Positions 9,250-17,727 of a stretch of DNA of 64,000 nt are shown piece after piece. The position numbers were made by a program, and so were the translations under genes. Below the pieces are notes generated by a model. That model was not told the DNA's origin and made no database searches. It saw only the letters and a list, made by a program, of their open reading frames with translations. Where the stretch lies: NCBI RefSeq assembly GCF_003807585.1, contig NZ_RMBX01000001.1, positions 558,001 to 622,000 of the forward strand. Reading direction: 5' to 3'. Source of the stretch: Chitinophaga barathri. Lineage in GTDB: Bacteria > Bacteroidota > Bacteroidia > Chitinophagales > Chitinophagaceae. Each line of letters opens with the position of its first letter. Position 1 is the stretch's first letter.

Positions 9250-9735
9250 CTAATTCGTTTCAGGCTGATCATCAGCCTCAAATTCTTCACGGTGTACCGA
9301 CCCGATAAATTCAACCAGGGTAGCGTCGAGGTAATAAAAAGGACTTGCCGGGTCATCAAACCGAACCAGCTCGAAGACATAAGCTCCCTTGCGCGCTACT
9401 TTAAGGATTAGATCGCGCAGCGATCCCCGATCGGTCCATTTCTTGTAAATTTCAGGCAAACGGGTGCGTAGCAACATTTCAATCAGGTCCATCTGACTGG
9501 GACCGCTATGCTGTATCTGAAGATCCAGACAGTAAGCGACAATCTGCTCCGGAGGTATCTGTTCTTTCATCTGTTCATCGATCAAACTGTCCACCAGCTC
9601 CCAGTCTTCCTTGAAGAATGCGTCGTATTTTCCTTGCGCGCACAGGTTTTCCAGCAACGGTTGGTAGTGTTGCGACAAAAACTTAAGGTATTGTTCTCTA
9701 ATCTCGCTCCGCATCTTTTGAATGTCGTATTGCAT
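9250..9735 (-). CDS. unrecognised soluble protein in the tra operon
   Basis: 161 residues, strongly helical and charged, with no signal peptide or membrane segment. It opens MQYDIQKMRSEIREQYLKFL and ends with an acidic tail (EEFEADDQPETN). The central part holds LVDSLIDEQMKEQIPPEQIV and RDLILKVARKG. I do not recognise the family. It lies between traE and traF, 17 bases ahead of traF, where CTnDOT-like elements usually have no gene, so it is a lineage-specific addition. A cytoplasmic accessory factor for transfer is possible by position only. Confidence 0.7.
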   Translation of the reverse strand: MQYDIQKMRSEIREQYLKFLSQHYQPLLENLCAQGKYDAFFKEDWELVDSLIDEQMKEQIPPEQIVAYCLDLQIQHSGPSQMDLIEMLLRTRLPEIYKKWTDRGSLRDLILKVARKGAYVFELVRFDDPASPFYYLDATLVEFIGSVHREEFEADDQPETN

Positions 9736-9941
9736 GAGTGGTAAAATTTATCCAGGTGAAAAGCTCCATTCTACGCTCGGGCGACCGGTGGCAGTTGGGT
9801 GAGATGTGTTTCATTGACCACCGGCCACTTTAGAGCGTAGCCTATAACCCTTATGATGATAATAAGGGAGATGTAGACACATCCCCCTGACATTTGTTGA
9901 TCTTCTTCAATCAACCGGAAAACATGCGAATTTTGATTAAA

Positions 9942-10006
9942 AGGGCCGCCTGCCACCATCCATGTCATGCGTCACGATATCTGTCAATCACCGGGCAGGC
10001 AGCCCT
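9942..10006 (-). terminator. hairpin between traE and the 161-residue gene (gap 9736-10118)
   Basis: Arms 9942-9954 and 9994-10006 pair over 13 bases with one mismatch (AGGGC-C-GCCTGCC against GGCAGGC-A-GCCCT), with a 39-base loop. On the minus strand the stem is followed by TTTTAATC. It lies 112 bases after the traE stop. It may end or attenuate the traE transcript, leaving a separate start for the traF-traG unit. No gene is supported in the rest of 9736-10118. Confidence 0.5.
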
Positions 10007-10118
10007 CTTTTGTTGAGCTTTTGGCAACCGGCTGCTCCACACTGCCGGCATGTCATCGCTCAGGTCTCTTCGGCAGTCGCTGGACGCTTGCCAGTAGCAT
10101 GCCTCTTTGCCGCTGGCA

Positions 10119-10472
10119 TCAAGAGATGCCGAAGAAAGTTTTAATGGCGACACCGATCAGCACCAGGAAAATGCAGCTCGAAAACCACGCAGCGGCGATT
10201 TTTCCTGTATTGTTGTCGCCCTCGTTCCATTTACTGTAAACCTTGATGGCCCCCACGAGCCCCACGATGCCTCCGCAGGCGTACATGATCTGCGATGCGG
10301 TGGTAAAATAGGTACGGATAGAAGTGTTTGCGTTGTTGAGCGCAGTCCCTGCATTGGGCTGCTGTTGTGCGACGACATCTACGCCAGCCAGCAGTACCAT
10401 CGCTGCACATAGCAGCAGGCTTTTGGCGTAGTCGTTCTGATAATTGTTGCATACGATGCCTTCACGTTTCAT
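10119..10472 (-). CDS. traE: TraE, small membrane protein of the conjugation channel (DUF4134)
   Basis: 117 residues from the ATG at 10472; an upstream GTG at 10496 is less likely. It has an N-terminal signal or membrane segment (LLLCAAMVLLAGVDVVAQQ), then TYFTTASQIMYACGGIVGLVGAIKVYSKWNEGD, here read as two parts: a hydrophobic span ending in GAIKVYSKW and the polar GDNNTGK link. A second span, WFSSCIFLVLIGVAIKTFF, closes the protein. This is the VirB2-like two-span layout of DUF4134/TraE. It precedes traF-traG as in CTnDOT-type elements, though with an extra gene and a hairpin between. About 260 bases upstream (10473-10733) carry no supported gene. Confidence 0.88.
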   Translation of the reverse strand: MKREGIVCNNYQNDYAKSLLLCAAMVLLAGVDVVAQQQPNAGTALNNANTSIRTYFTTASQIMYACGGIVGLVGAIKVYSKWNEGDNNTGKIAAAWFSSCIFLVLIGVAIKTFFGIS

Positions 10473-10733
10473 CTTCACATTTCTTTTAATGGTCACGGGG
10501 ATAGTGGTATGGGCCGGCCACCCTGACGCTTATTGCATTCGTCAGCCAGTGCGCATGCCACGGGCAGAGTCGCTGGCAGGCAGCCAGGTCCCATACACCT
10601 TTGAATCAATCCATACTTGTCGGGAATAGATAGTGGTCCCCGTTCAGCGGCAGGCATGCGCCTGGCTGTCGAGGGAGCCACTACCTGGGCCGGGGGCTCA
10701 ACGATGAAAACTAAACTGTGCTACGAAAACGAA

Positions 10734-11288
10734 TTATCCTTCCTGTTGCCAAAGTGTGTCGAGCTCGGCGGTGGTAAGCGACAGACCGCATTCCTGGAAT
10801 GCCGCCCGCGCGATCATGTTTTGAATAGCTGCCCGTAGGCTTGGATGGCCTAAGTCGGGATAGCTGGCAATGATAGGTTTGATTTTATCGAGCAGACCTA
10901 AGTTGGAACCGATTTCTCGGCTGTCGGTGATGGTCTGCCGGATGGAGATAGCAATTTCTTCCAGCGCTTCGAACTCCCCATCCTCGGGGCCGTCCTCCAT
11001 GTCATCCTCTTCATCAAATAACTTTTGCCGATATGCGCTGTGCGTTTCAAAAGGCGGTAGCTGGTAGCTAGGATTCCCGGCCACCGCGGCAGGAACAGGC
11101 TGTGTTGCAGGGTCGGACTCTTCACTAACCTGCCAGATTCGCTTCGGCCCTGGTGGGGGCGGCGGCGTACCGGGCACGGGAGGCTTTTCCCTTCGCAAAA
11201 TTTCATCGCGGTATACGTATGCAATCCAGCCAAGTGATACTACTGCGAATCCGCCGATGAACTCCAGCCAACTAACAGATGATAACAT
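10734..11288 (-). CDS. single-span membrane protein with proline-rich linker
   Basis: 184 residues from the ATG at 11288 (MLSSVSW); a longer frame to 11537 would overlap the rteC-like gene and lacks a sensible start. One N-terminal transmembrane segment (FIGGFAVVSLGWIAYVY) is followed by a Pro-rich linker (PGTPPPPPGPKR), an acidic stretch (DEEDDMEDGPEDGEFE) and a C-terminal helical part near ILEEIA/LLDKIKPIIASYP. The layout suggests a TonB- or VirB10-like tether reaching through the periplasm or a cytoplasmic effector anchored to the membrane. No named family. It lies 107 bases downstream of the RteC-like gene. Confidence 0.65.
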   Translation of the reverse strand: MLSSVSWLEFIGGFAVVSLGWIAYVYRDEILRREKPPVPGTPPPPPGPKRIWQVSEESDPATQPVPAAVAGNPSYQLPPFETHSAYRQKLFDEEDDMEDGPEDGEFEALEEIAISIRQTITDSREIGSNLGLLDKIKPIIASYPDLGHPSLRAAIQNMIARAAFQECGLSLTTAELDTLWQQEG

Positions 11289-11395
11289 AAGTCGGTGTTT
11301 TTGCGGTGATGGTTTGTAATCGTGTTTACGAAGACAAAAATGGGCCATCACGAAAACGAAAAAAACCAGTTCCATACACTGTATGAAAATATTTT

Positions 11396-12226
11396 TCAAA
11401 GTGCGTGCAAATCGTCGTGGTCGAGACGACGAAGGAGTGCTGTCACCAGGCCGGAAATAAACGGCGTCCGGTCCTTTTTCCGAATGCGAATGCCTTCGTA
11501 CGCTTTGTAGATATTGCCGAGATCTACGCCGAACCACTCGCTGACGGCTGAGGCAATCCGGCTGATCTCGGGACGCCCATCAAATGCACCGTATTCATGG
11601 AGGGCATAAACCAGTTCTGTAAGGGATGCTTTGGATAAAACCCATCGAAGCTGATGCTGCCCCCTCCCTACCCTGCCGGGACCGCTCAGGCGGTCGATCT
11701 GTGCCATCAGATAATCTGCCAGGCGTTGATAGGCCCAACTGGAAGCAAGGTGCTGCGAATGCTCATTCCTGGGCAGCACCATGTTCGCTGGCAGATTAGG
11801 AAAGGCCGCCAATTGGAGGATGGTTGGTGTGTTGAAAAAGAAGAAGCTGAGCTTGTCCTCTGGCATATTTTCCAGCCAGGCTGCAACGCCCTGCCGTCGG
11901 CTAATAATCGGAGCAATACCTTTGAGCAGCCCGGAATAAAAGAGAATGGACATTTCAGCGGTTCCAAGCGGATGTATTTCTTCGACCAGATGTACCTGCG
12001 ACCAGAACATCCAATGGGCAAGTGCTGCCGGATAGGTATGGCGAAAAAAAGAAAGCTCCTCCGCGGCGTCACGAAAGTCATTCTGTTGCCAGTAGGCTAT
12101 TGTTTCCTCCAGTGCAACCTGGCACTGTCCGGCTGCGCGAGCGGCGATTGAGATGTCTGCATAGCTGGTATATTCGGGCAAGTGGAGCTCTAACTTTGCC
12201 AAGATCTGTTGGTAGTGGGAAGGCAT
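11396..12226 (-). CDS. rteC: RteC-like regulator of conjugative transposon excision/transfer
   Basis: 276 residues from ATG 12226; the upstream frame is read-through. The C-terminal half carries the pattern seen in RteC proteins: LRWVLSKASLTELVYALHEY (KxxLTELIYAL), GAFDGRPEISRIASAVSEWF, then LGNIYKAYEGIRIRKKDRT with a basic RKKDRTPFI end. RteC in CTnDOT activates the excision operon by binding DNA upstream. The N-terminal 150 residues are helical and variable, as usual. It sits upstream of tra genes in the same orientation. The symbol is given by family resemblance; paralogue function may differ. Confidence 0.8.
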   Translation of the reverse strand: MPSHYQQILAKLELHLPEYTSYADISIAARAAGQCQVALEETIAYWQQNDFRDAAEELSFFRHTYPAALAHWMFWSQVHLVEEIHPLGTAEMSILFYSGLLKGIAPIISRRQGVAAWLENMPEDKLSFFFFNTPTILQLAAFPNLPANMVLPRNEHSQHLASSWAYQRLADYLMAQIDRLSGPGRVGRGQHQLRWVLSKASLTELVYALHEYGAFDGRPEISRIASAVSEWFGVDLGNIYKAYEGIRIRKKDRTPFISGLVTALLRRLDHDDLHAL

Positions 12227-12361
12227 GGTGGTTCGTGATTTTGAACCACCAAGGTGAAAAGAAGAAAAATTGTGCGGATGGGGAGGGGTATATGATACCC
12301 CATGCAACATATTGAAAATTAAGTCACAGCAATTTCAAATTCATGTATTCGGGTAGTGATT

Positions 12362-13021
12362 TTAATGGCGCCGCCGCCGTTTTCGCAGGCACCATTGCCG
12401 GTAAAAGGTTTTGGCTGGCTGGTATTTGGCGTGTTCGTGCTCAGTCTGATGGAAGGCCAGGTCGGCAAAAGTATCCGGCTCCACGGCGAAGAGGGTATCG
12501 AGGTCTACCAACTGCTGAGCACCAAGCTGACCAGGATGGGAAAGAATGTAGTGCGCGCGCCCTGCGGAGATGCCGAGTACCCTGGCTATCAGGGTCGGCT
12601 TTAAGCCACGGCGCACCAACGCATGCACCGTTGTCACTGACCTGTTAAACAGTAGCTCCCGGTACGGTATAAGTTCATCCACCGGGCGGGCATACCGTTG
12701 CTTGCGACGGTCAATTTCCACTTGTACCCTGGTCATGGCCGCGAACGTGCCGGCTTCGGCGCCAAAATATTCATCGAGCATCTGTAATCGCTCTGCCCAA
12801 ATTGCACTTGGCACCTTCAGGAAAAAATCAGCGACCTGCTCGGTGGTGCCGAACACATCTGCCATCTGGCTGATGGTGGCATGCCGGGTGAAAAACGTAC
12901 GCAATGATGGCGGTTGCCTTCCTTTTTTTGGCAAGCCTAAGTAGATGATCTGATTCACCCTGGAAAAATAAGGCAATTCGGATTTGGTTGCTGCTTTTAA
13001 TGACGCAGTGAAAGTAGACAT
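12362..13021 (-). CDS. basic protein with predicted helix-turn-helix, unknown
   Basis: 219 residues; ATG at 13021. Two similar helix-turn-helix-like stretches are visible: HATISQMADVFGTTEQVADFF near residues 48-68 (written here as HATISQMADVF then GTTEQVADFF) and GLKPTLIARVLGISAGRAHY near 140-160. The C-terminus is very basic (LRKRRRRH). It is likely a DNA-binding protein, possibly a regulator or partition-type factor of the element. It begins 136 bases upstream of the RteC-like gene and is divergent from the nuclease gene on the plus strand, across a 164-base intergenic region that should hold both promoters. No family name can be given. Confidence 0.6.
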   Translation of the reverse strand: MSTFTASLKAATKSELPYFSRVNQIIYLGLPKKGRQPPSLRTFFTRHATISQMADVFGTTEQVADFFLKVPSAIWAERLQMLDEYFGAEAGTFAAMTRVQVEIDRRKQRYARPVDELIPYRELLFNRSVTTVHALVRRGLKPTLIARVLGISAGRAHYILSHPGQLGAQQLVDLDTLFAVEPDTFADLAFHQTEHEHAKYQPAKTFYRQWCLRKRRRRH

Positions 13022-13185
13022 TGTCGTATTAACTTGGACGTATTGTCGCTCCGACTCAAGGATGGTAACGCAATGAGCAATTTAGGCTACGGACTATATT
13101 TTGCGTATATTCAACGGAAAGCTGCGCACTACAATGCGCATGCGTTATATCTCACCTAAAAACTGCTAATTCTAAGAATAGAGTC

Positions 13186-14847
13186 ATGACAATTTATGAA
13201 GCTACCGACGCACTGAACAGTCTTGCTCGATTTTCGCCTGTATTGTCCGGATTTCAATCCCGAATGAAGACCCTGCACGGTAATACCCGCGTCCAGACTT
13301 ACAAGATTTTCAGCGGGCACACCATTTTCGGAGGCAATGAATGTTATGCCTATCATGCTGGTGGCAGAAGTGACCTTCAACTTAATATTGGGGCAGAATG
13401 GCTGGATGATAGGGAAATATTCAGATATGGAGTAGGGTTCTCACTTTACCCAAATCAAAGCCAGCCCGACCCTATGAATTTCCTGCCGCCGAAGATCAAA
13501 GCACTTAATGAATACATTAAGAAAAACAAATCCACTTTTGACGATCTTTGGATGTGGCATTATGATAGTCCCGACGGCCATAATCGCTCAGATAATTTCC
13601 CGGTCGGGCCCATCCCTCCTGAATGGGAAACCTTTGAAAATTTCATTTTCATTGGAAAATTCATCAACAAGCCGCTCTCCGAAGCGAATACTGATGATAT
13701 CCAAAGCATGTTGGCGTTGCTGGAGCGCCTGGCGCCGGTTGTAGAATACGTAGAGGCGCAATATCATCATTTCAAACCGGCCCATGACGGGAACCGGATA
13801 TCTCGTATTTGCTGGAATGACAACGGATGGGTGGAACCTTCCGGGTGGCCCGGGAAAAGCACCGATCCCAAATCGCATGAAGGAAAGTACGGATATGGGC
13901 ATGAGGAATGGCTTTGTGATACGTCCAAGACGATCGACGGATTTCACTATGCTTTTCTCGAATCTGTCCGAGGGCTCGAAGAATCAGCCGAAGATAAAGT
14001 TTACAACATCGATCTTTTTACAGTAGATGGACGAACAGCCAAAAGATATGCGGTAGGGATTATAAGGAATGTGGAAATTGTCGGTCACGAGCGAGCAGAT
14101 GAGATCGTAGCAGAATATGAGCGGCGTGGATGGATGCAGTTGATGGACCAACAAATTGAAGCGGTCCAAGCAATCAGGTCCGAGTTCTCGCAAAACGAAG
14201 GTTTCAAGCTGTTCAACATTCGTTTCATGCCGCAGGATCTTCAGTTGTTCGAAAGCTACCGGTTAATTGAAGATAACAGGATCGCTAAATCTCATCGCTA
14301 TGAATTGATGCACAAGCACGCAGAAATCGGTCTGGCAAACCCCATGAATGACGCCATAGCATTCGAACCGGACGCCTCCCGAGAACCAGATGTCGATGAC
14401 AGCATCGAGACGACGATCTATCACCGTGAGCCAAAACCAGTTGAAAACCTGTACCTGCATAAAAAGGTAAGAGATCGGCTTAAAAACTACCTGATCGACC
14501 AGTATGGCTTCTGTGTCGGCAAAGAATGCGGAACAGGGCAAGGCACCAGCGTTGATGTAATCAGGGTTCGCCAAGGCCGAAGAATTTACTACGAAGTAAA
14601 AGTCTACAGCAGTATAAAAGCAAGTATTCGAGAGGCATTGGGCCAACTTTTAGAATATTCGGACTGGCCCGACACAAACCACGCAAAGGCGATGGTTGTC
14701 GTTGGTGTCGCCCCACTCTGCAATGAAAGCAGGGGTTATCTGGATTCATTGAGGTCCAGATATAAACTTCCACTATACTACCAACAGTTTGACCTCCAAA
14801 GTAAAGCGATAGTTGACGGGGATTTTTCCGACTCCATCTTCGACTGA
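13186..14847 (+). CDS. PD-(D/E)XK nuclease-domain protein, candidate restriction/defence factor
   Basis: 553 residues. The C-terminal 130 residues read as a PD-(D/E)XK nuclease: Asp in TSVDVIRV, then YYEVKVYSS (E-x-K) and a helix with the Gln-Leu-Leu pair (EALGQLLEYSDW). The middle (about 205-300) contains NDNGWVEPSGWPGKS and YGHEEWLCD, a motif set I associate with proteins fused to modification-dependent restriction enzymes. The N-terminal 100 residues (LNIGAEWLDDREIFRYGVGF) resemble an MrcB-like specificity region. The gene stands alone on the plus strand among minus-strand transfer genes, which suggests cargo. It may cut modified or incoming DNA; no methyltransferase partner is adjacent. 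The nuclease fold is seen; the target is inferred. Confidence 0.7.
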   Translation: MTIYEATDALNSLARFSPVLSGFQSRMKTLHGNTRVQTYKIFSGHTIFGGNECYAYHAGGRSDLQLNIGAEWLDDREIFRYGVGFSLYPNQSQPDPMNFLPPKIKALNEYIKKNKSTFDDLWMWHYDSPDGHNRSDNFPVGPIPPEWETFENFIFIGKFINKPLSEANTDDIQSMLALLERLAPVVEYVEAQYHHFKPAHDGNRISRICWNDNGWVEPSGWPGKSTDPKSHEGKYGYGHEEWLCDTSKTIDGFHYAFLESVRGLEESAEDKVYNIDLFTVDGRTAKRYAVGIIRNVEIVGHERADEIVAEYERRGWMQLMDQQIEAVQAIRSEFSQNEGFKLFNIRFMPQDLQLFESYRLIEDNRIAKSHRYELMHKHAEIGLANPMNDAIAFEPDASREPDVDDSIETTIYHREPKPVENLYLHKKVRDRLKNYLIDQYGFCVGKECGTGQGTSVDVIRVRQGRRIYYEVKVYSSIKASIREALGQLLEYSDWPDTNHAKAMVVVGVAPLCNESRGYLDSLRSRYKLPLYYQQFDLQSKAIVDGDFSDSIFD

Positions 14848-14858
14848 TGGCAGTAGTG

Positions 14859-16052
14859 CTACAGCCATTTCCGCAGTGCCGCGTTGAGTCTGAAGGTCAT
14901 GTCGATGAGGCGACCGGCCGCGGCCTTCTTCTTGCCGAGGTTGTTTCCAAGGGCGGTGAGCGAATTGACCGACGGCTGGTCACTGCCTTTGGTTTCGGTC
15001 ACCTGCGCCAGGGTGCGACGCAGGTATATCTTGCTCGGACTTTTAACGACATCGATTTCCTGCATCGTATCGAAGAGCAGGTCCAGTTCGGCGACGCTGA
15101 TATTGAAGCGCAGCTTGAATACCTCGAGCGGGTTTTCCAGATGGGGCATCAGGTAGCGCTGCAGGTCGATCAGTTGGGCTTTAACCCATTTAGAAAGTTG
15201 CGTACGCGCCGACTTCCTACCGGTGTAAAGGTGCATATCAGGATGGGGTGTCATCATTTCCAGTTTGGTGTCGTACCATAGCAGGATCTCGAGTTTCTGC
15301 TCATGGGGTAAGTTATCTGCCTTGACCAGCAGTTTGAGGTTGCAATGGTTGATGTATTCTGGATCGTTGAAGTTGTGGGTAATGAGCTGGAGGTGTAGCT
15401 GCAGGTTCGTGTCAATGCCTGCTATTGGCTTAATGGTTGCCAGCGCCTCGAACAATTGGCGGTAATATCGTAGTCGACCGAACGGCACGAACGTGCCCTG
15501 TTCAATGAATGGTCGCAGATGAGCCAGAACGATTGAAACAATGGGCGCGTTGTGCTCATCGAGGATGGACTGCAGTTGCTCCACCTCCCCTTTCAGGTTT
15601 ATCAGCCTAATTCCGTCAGCAAAAGGCGTAAGCCAGGTCCATTCATAATCCTTCGGCACATGCTCCAGCAACAGGCGTTGCATTAAACCTATCTGTTCGT
15701 CAGCGCGCTGGTATAATGCCAGCAATTGTCCGCGATTATATTCTTCAGTGACAACGGCAGTGCAGAACCTAAACACCAGCTTTCCAGAAATCGCCTCCAG
15801 AAGTCGCCCCTGTCCGGCAATGTAGTGGCGCAATTTTCTCTTCCCCGTGATCTGGCTCAGCTCCAAAGAGAGCGATTTGGCCGCACTGTTACTGAGGTGA
15901 CGAATCGTCGTTTCATGCTCCTCGACGGATTTACTGGTTGCGCCGGTAGTGCCGGATGACACAATTGTCATTTCTGTGATGTAGTTTGAAAATGCGCCAA
16001 GTTCATTCATGTCGTTTGGATTTTGCTCGGCATTTGGGTGGGGCTCATTCAA
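14859..16052 (-). CDS. element-encoded helical protein, RteC-like C-terminus possible
   Basis: 397 residues (alternative ATG at 16010). Predicted almost wholly helical, no signal peptide. The C-terminal portion holds FNISVAELDLLFDTMQEIDV followed by SKIYLRRTLAQV and SVNSLTALGNN, a pattern loosely like the last domain of RteC-type or other Bacteroidota transposon regulators. The centre has hydrophobic-charged repeats (LKLLVKADNLPHEQKLEILL). It is convergent with the nuclease gene, stop codons 11 bases apart, and lies 30 bases from the next upstream minus gene, probably one operon. Function not recognised. Confidence 0.6.
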   Translation of the reverse strand: MNEPHPNAEQNPNDMNELGAFSNYITEMTIVSSGTTGATSKSVEEHETTIRHLSNSAAKSLSLELSQITGKRKLRHYIAGQGRLLEAISGKLVFRFCTAVVTEEYNRGQLLALYQRADEQIGLMQRLLLEHVPKDYEWTWLTPFADGIRLINLKGEVEQLQSILDEHNAPIVSIVLAHLRPFIEQGTFVPFGRLRYYRQLFEALATIKPIAGIDTNLQLHLQLITHNFNDPEYINHCNLKLLVKADNLPHEQKLEILLWYDTKLEMMTPHPDMHLYTGRKSARTQLSKWVKAQLIDLQRYLMPHLENPLEVFKLRFNISVAELDLLFDTMQEIDVVKSPSKIYLRRTLAQVTETKGSDQPSVNSLTALGNNLGKKKAAAGRLIDMTFRLNAALRKWL

Positions 16053-16082
16053 ATTTATGCCAAAAACACATGACCGTGTCCG

Positions 16083-16673
16083 TCACGGTGCATTAAAATT
16101 TCGACGATACTGGTAGCAACCCGAGCCAGCCGCCATCTGGCCGGCTGCCATTTTGAGCGGCTCGAATCCGGCCATAATCGCAAGATGATGATACCGTTGC
16201 TGATAGCGATCGAGGACCAGAAAGACCCTCTCAACACCTTTAAACTGGAAGCAGCAGTCAAGGGCGACGCGAATGGGCAATAGTAGTCGGGCAATTGGTA
16301 CGGCAAAATCAGCCCGCGGATACCATACATAGTTGTTTTGCTGTCGGCTAACCTGGCGGTAAGGATTGGTTTCCAATCCTACGGTTATCAAAAGGCGCGG
16401 AATATCGTTTTCAATGACGACCAGGTGCTGGTAATACGGATCGCGCGCTTCGCGTTCCAGGTCGCTTATCAGTTCGTCATAAAGGCGCTGGTGAGCAGCA
16501 ACATCTTTATCTTCCTCCGTCCCGGTCCAACGGATCATCCAAAGCATATCCGCTGGCAGATCGAGGGTGCGAACAATGTAAGTTGTCTTAATCTTAGGCT
16601 GGTAAGAGGAAAAGTAGGTCACAGGCTGGTATGGATCTTCCGGCCTGCAAAGCAATGGATAAGGTATGCTCAT
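16083..16673 (-). CDS. unrecognised protein, weak GNAT-like layout
   Basis: About 196 residues from ATG 16673 (MSIPYPLLCRP); the frame extends to 16721. The order of strands and helices, HLVVIENDIPRLLITVGL, then LPIRVALDCCFQFKGVERV, then LVLDRYQQRYHHLAIMAGFEPL, resembles the final two thirds of GNAT acetyltransferases, where the acceptor-side strand precedes a conserved GFE. The acetyl-CoA loop motif is not clear, so this is tentative. It is the first gene of the pair with the 397-residue helical protein and marks the upstream limit of coding sequence before a 1-kb gap. Confidence 0.5.
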   Translation of the reverse strand: MSIPYPLLCRPEDPYQPVTYFSSYQPKIKTTYIVRTLDLPADMLWMIRWTGTEEDKDVAAHQRLYDELISDLEREARDPYYQHLVVIENDIPRLLITVGLETNPYRQVSRQQNNYVWYPRADFAVPIARLLLPIRVALDCCFQFKGVERVFLVLDRYQQRYHHLAIMAGFEPLKMAAGQMAAGSGCYQYRRNFNAP

Positions 16674-17231
16674 AGTGGACCAATTCATACTTGAAGTTTT
16701 AGGGTAAACTGGTCGAAACATGGTTGTGTAGCCCGATAGGGCCCACAGAATGTGTGGATTCCACCCGAGGAGCGTGGACCCGAGCTTTTTGAAAAGAGCC
16801 TTAACCTATTGGAAGTTTTCTACTTGGTATGGATAGTCAGAGCGTAGCCAAAACTTAACTTTATGAATAAGAAACTTCACAATAATACCATCATTGCACG
16901 GGCTAGCCGCGGTTGAAGGCTGTAAAATTGCCCTTCTAAGTATTTCCCCTTACGGAAGATGGTTGGTTGAGGCATCTGATAAAGCAAACGGTCACGCGAT
17001 TACTTATGCGATCAGGAGGTTGATCATTCCATTCCCATTAACGGGTTACAATACCTTTGATTTCAGCCAATGCTGATATAAACTGTCCAGCGAGAGCACC
17101 AAAAGGTCATAAAACATACCCGGGAGAGACGGCAAAATTAGCCGCCGCTGCGCTTCTGTCCAATTGCAGTGGCGGCAGCTCCCGGAAACATATCATACTC
17201 CAACCCACGTTCGACCAACATGTCGCCGTTA

Positions 17232-17338
17232 GTGACTACCGCAGCCTGGACTGTTCAGGTTATTCAAGACCGACCTCTACTATGCGTATGGTAACCGAAC
17301 AGTCCGTGATGCTGCGGATTCGGGCAATTGGTAGTCAC
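17232..17338. other. nested inverted repeat in the non-coding 16722-17727 gap
   Basis: Four pairs of arms nest perfectly: GTGACTACC 17232-17240 with 17330-17338; GCAGC 17241-17245 with 17311-17315; GGACTGTTC 17248-17256 with 17297-17305; GGTTA 17258-17262 with 17292-17296. The inner two form an almost continuous 14-bp stem with one bulged A and a 29-base loop. It could be a structured RNA, a DNA site for recombination or nicking, or a remnant. It lies beyond the terminator that ends the sigma/FecR operon, so it is not its terminator. Otherwise 16722-17727 holds only short, unsupported frames, including one at 17401-17637. Confidence 0.6.
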
Positions 17339-17343
17339 AGGTC

Positions 17344-17376
17344 AAAAAAAAGCCTGCAGGATATTCTGCAAGGCTT
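17344..17376 (-). terminator. rho-independent terminator of the first FecR operon
   Basis: Minus strand: AAGCCTTGCAG, loop, CTGCAGGCTT, then seven T in a row. One bulged A in the stem. It lies about 350 bases after the FecR stop and is the first clear terminator downstream. Confidence 0.7.
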
Positions 17377-17727
17377 TCGGTAAGTGTATTTGATAGGTGG
17401 TTAGAATAGCGACGAAGGGCGGCTACTGTCAGGATTAATCTGGATCTCCGCTTCCCTTCTGGAAAGGCGGGATAACAAAAACGGGTTTGCAGCAGAAATC
17501 CAGAATAAATCCAAGGTTCTTTTCCTCATAGGCGTTTGGACTGCTAAAAGAAAGCGATGGAAATTCACAAGGCCCGCATTTGACGGGAACGTGGAAAGTA
17601 TGGAACTGGTAGAGACCAATTCCCTACAATAGGACATAGTTAAACCATCACCTTACAGACAACTTATCAAAGCGGCCTTCAGGCTACAGGTTACCAAAAT
17701 CTAAATCAAACTTGAATTTGTCAAGAA

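Noticed and set aside
9771..9968. A 65-codon minus-strand frame.
   Set aside because: Overlaps the hairpin between traE and the 161-residue gene and has no plausible start or family.
17401..17637. A 78-codon minus-strand frame.
   Set aside because: Low-complexity Ser/Arg content, no start context, no family; it lies in the FecR 3' region before its terminator.
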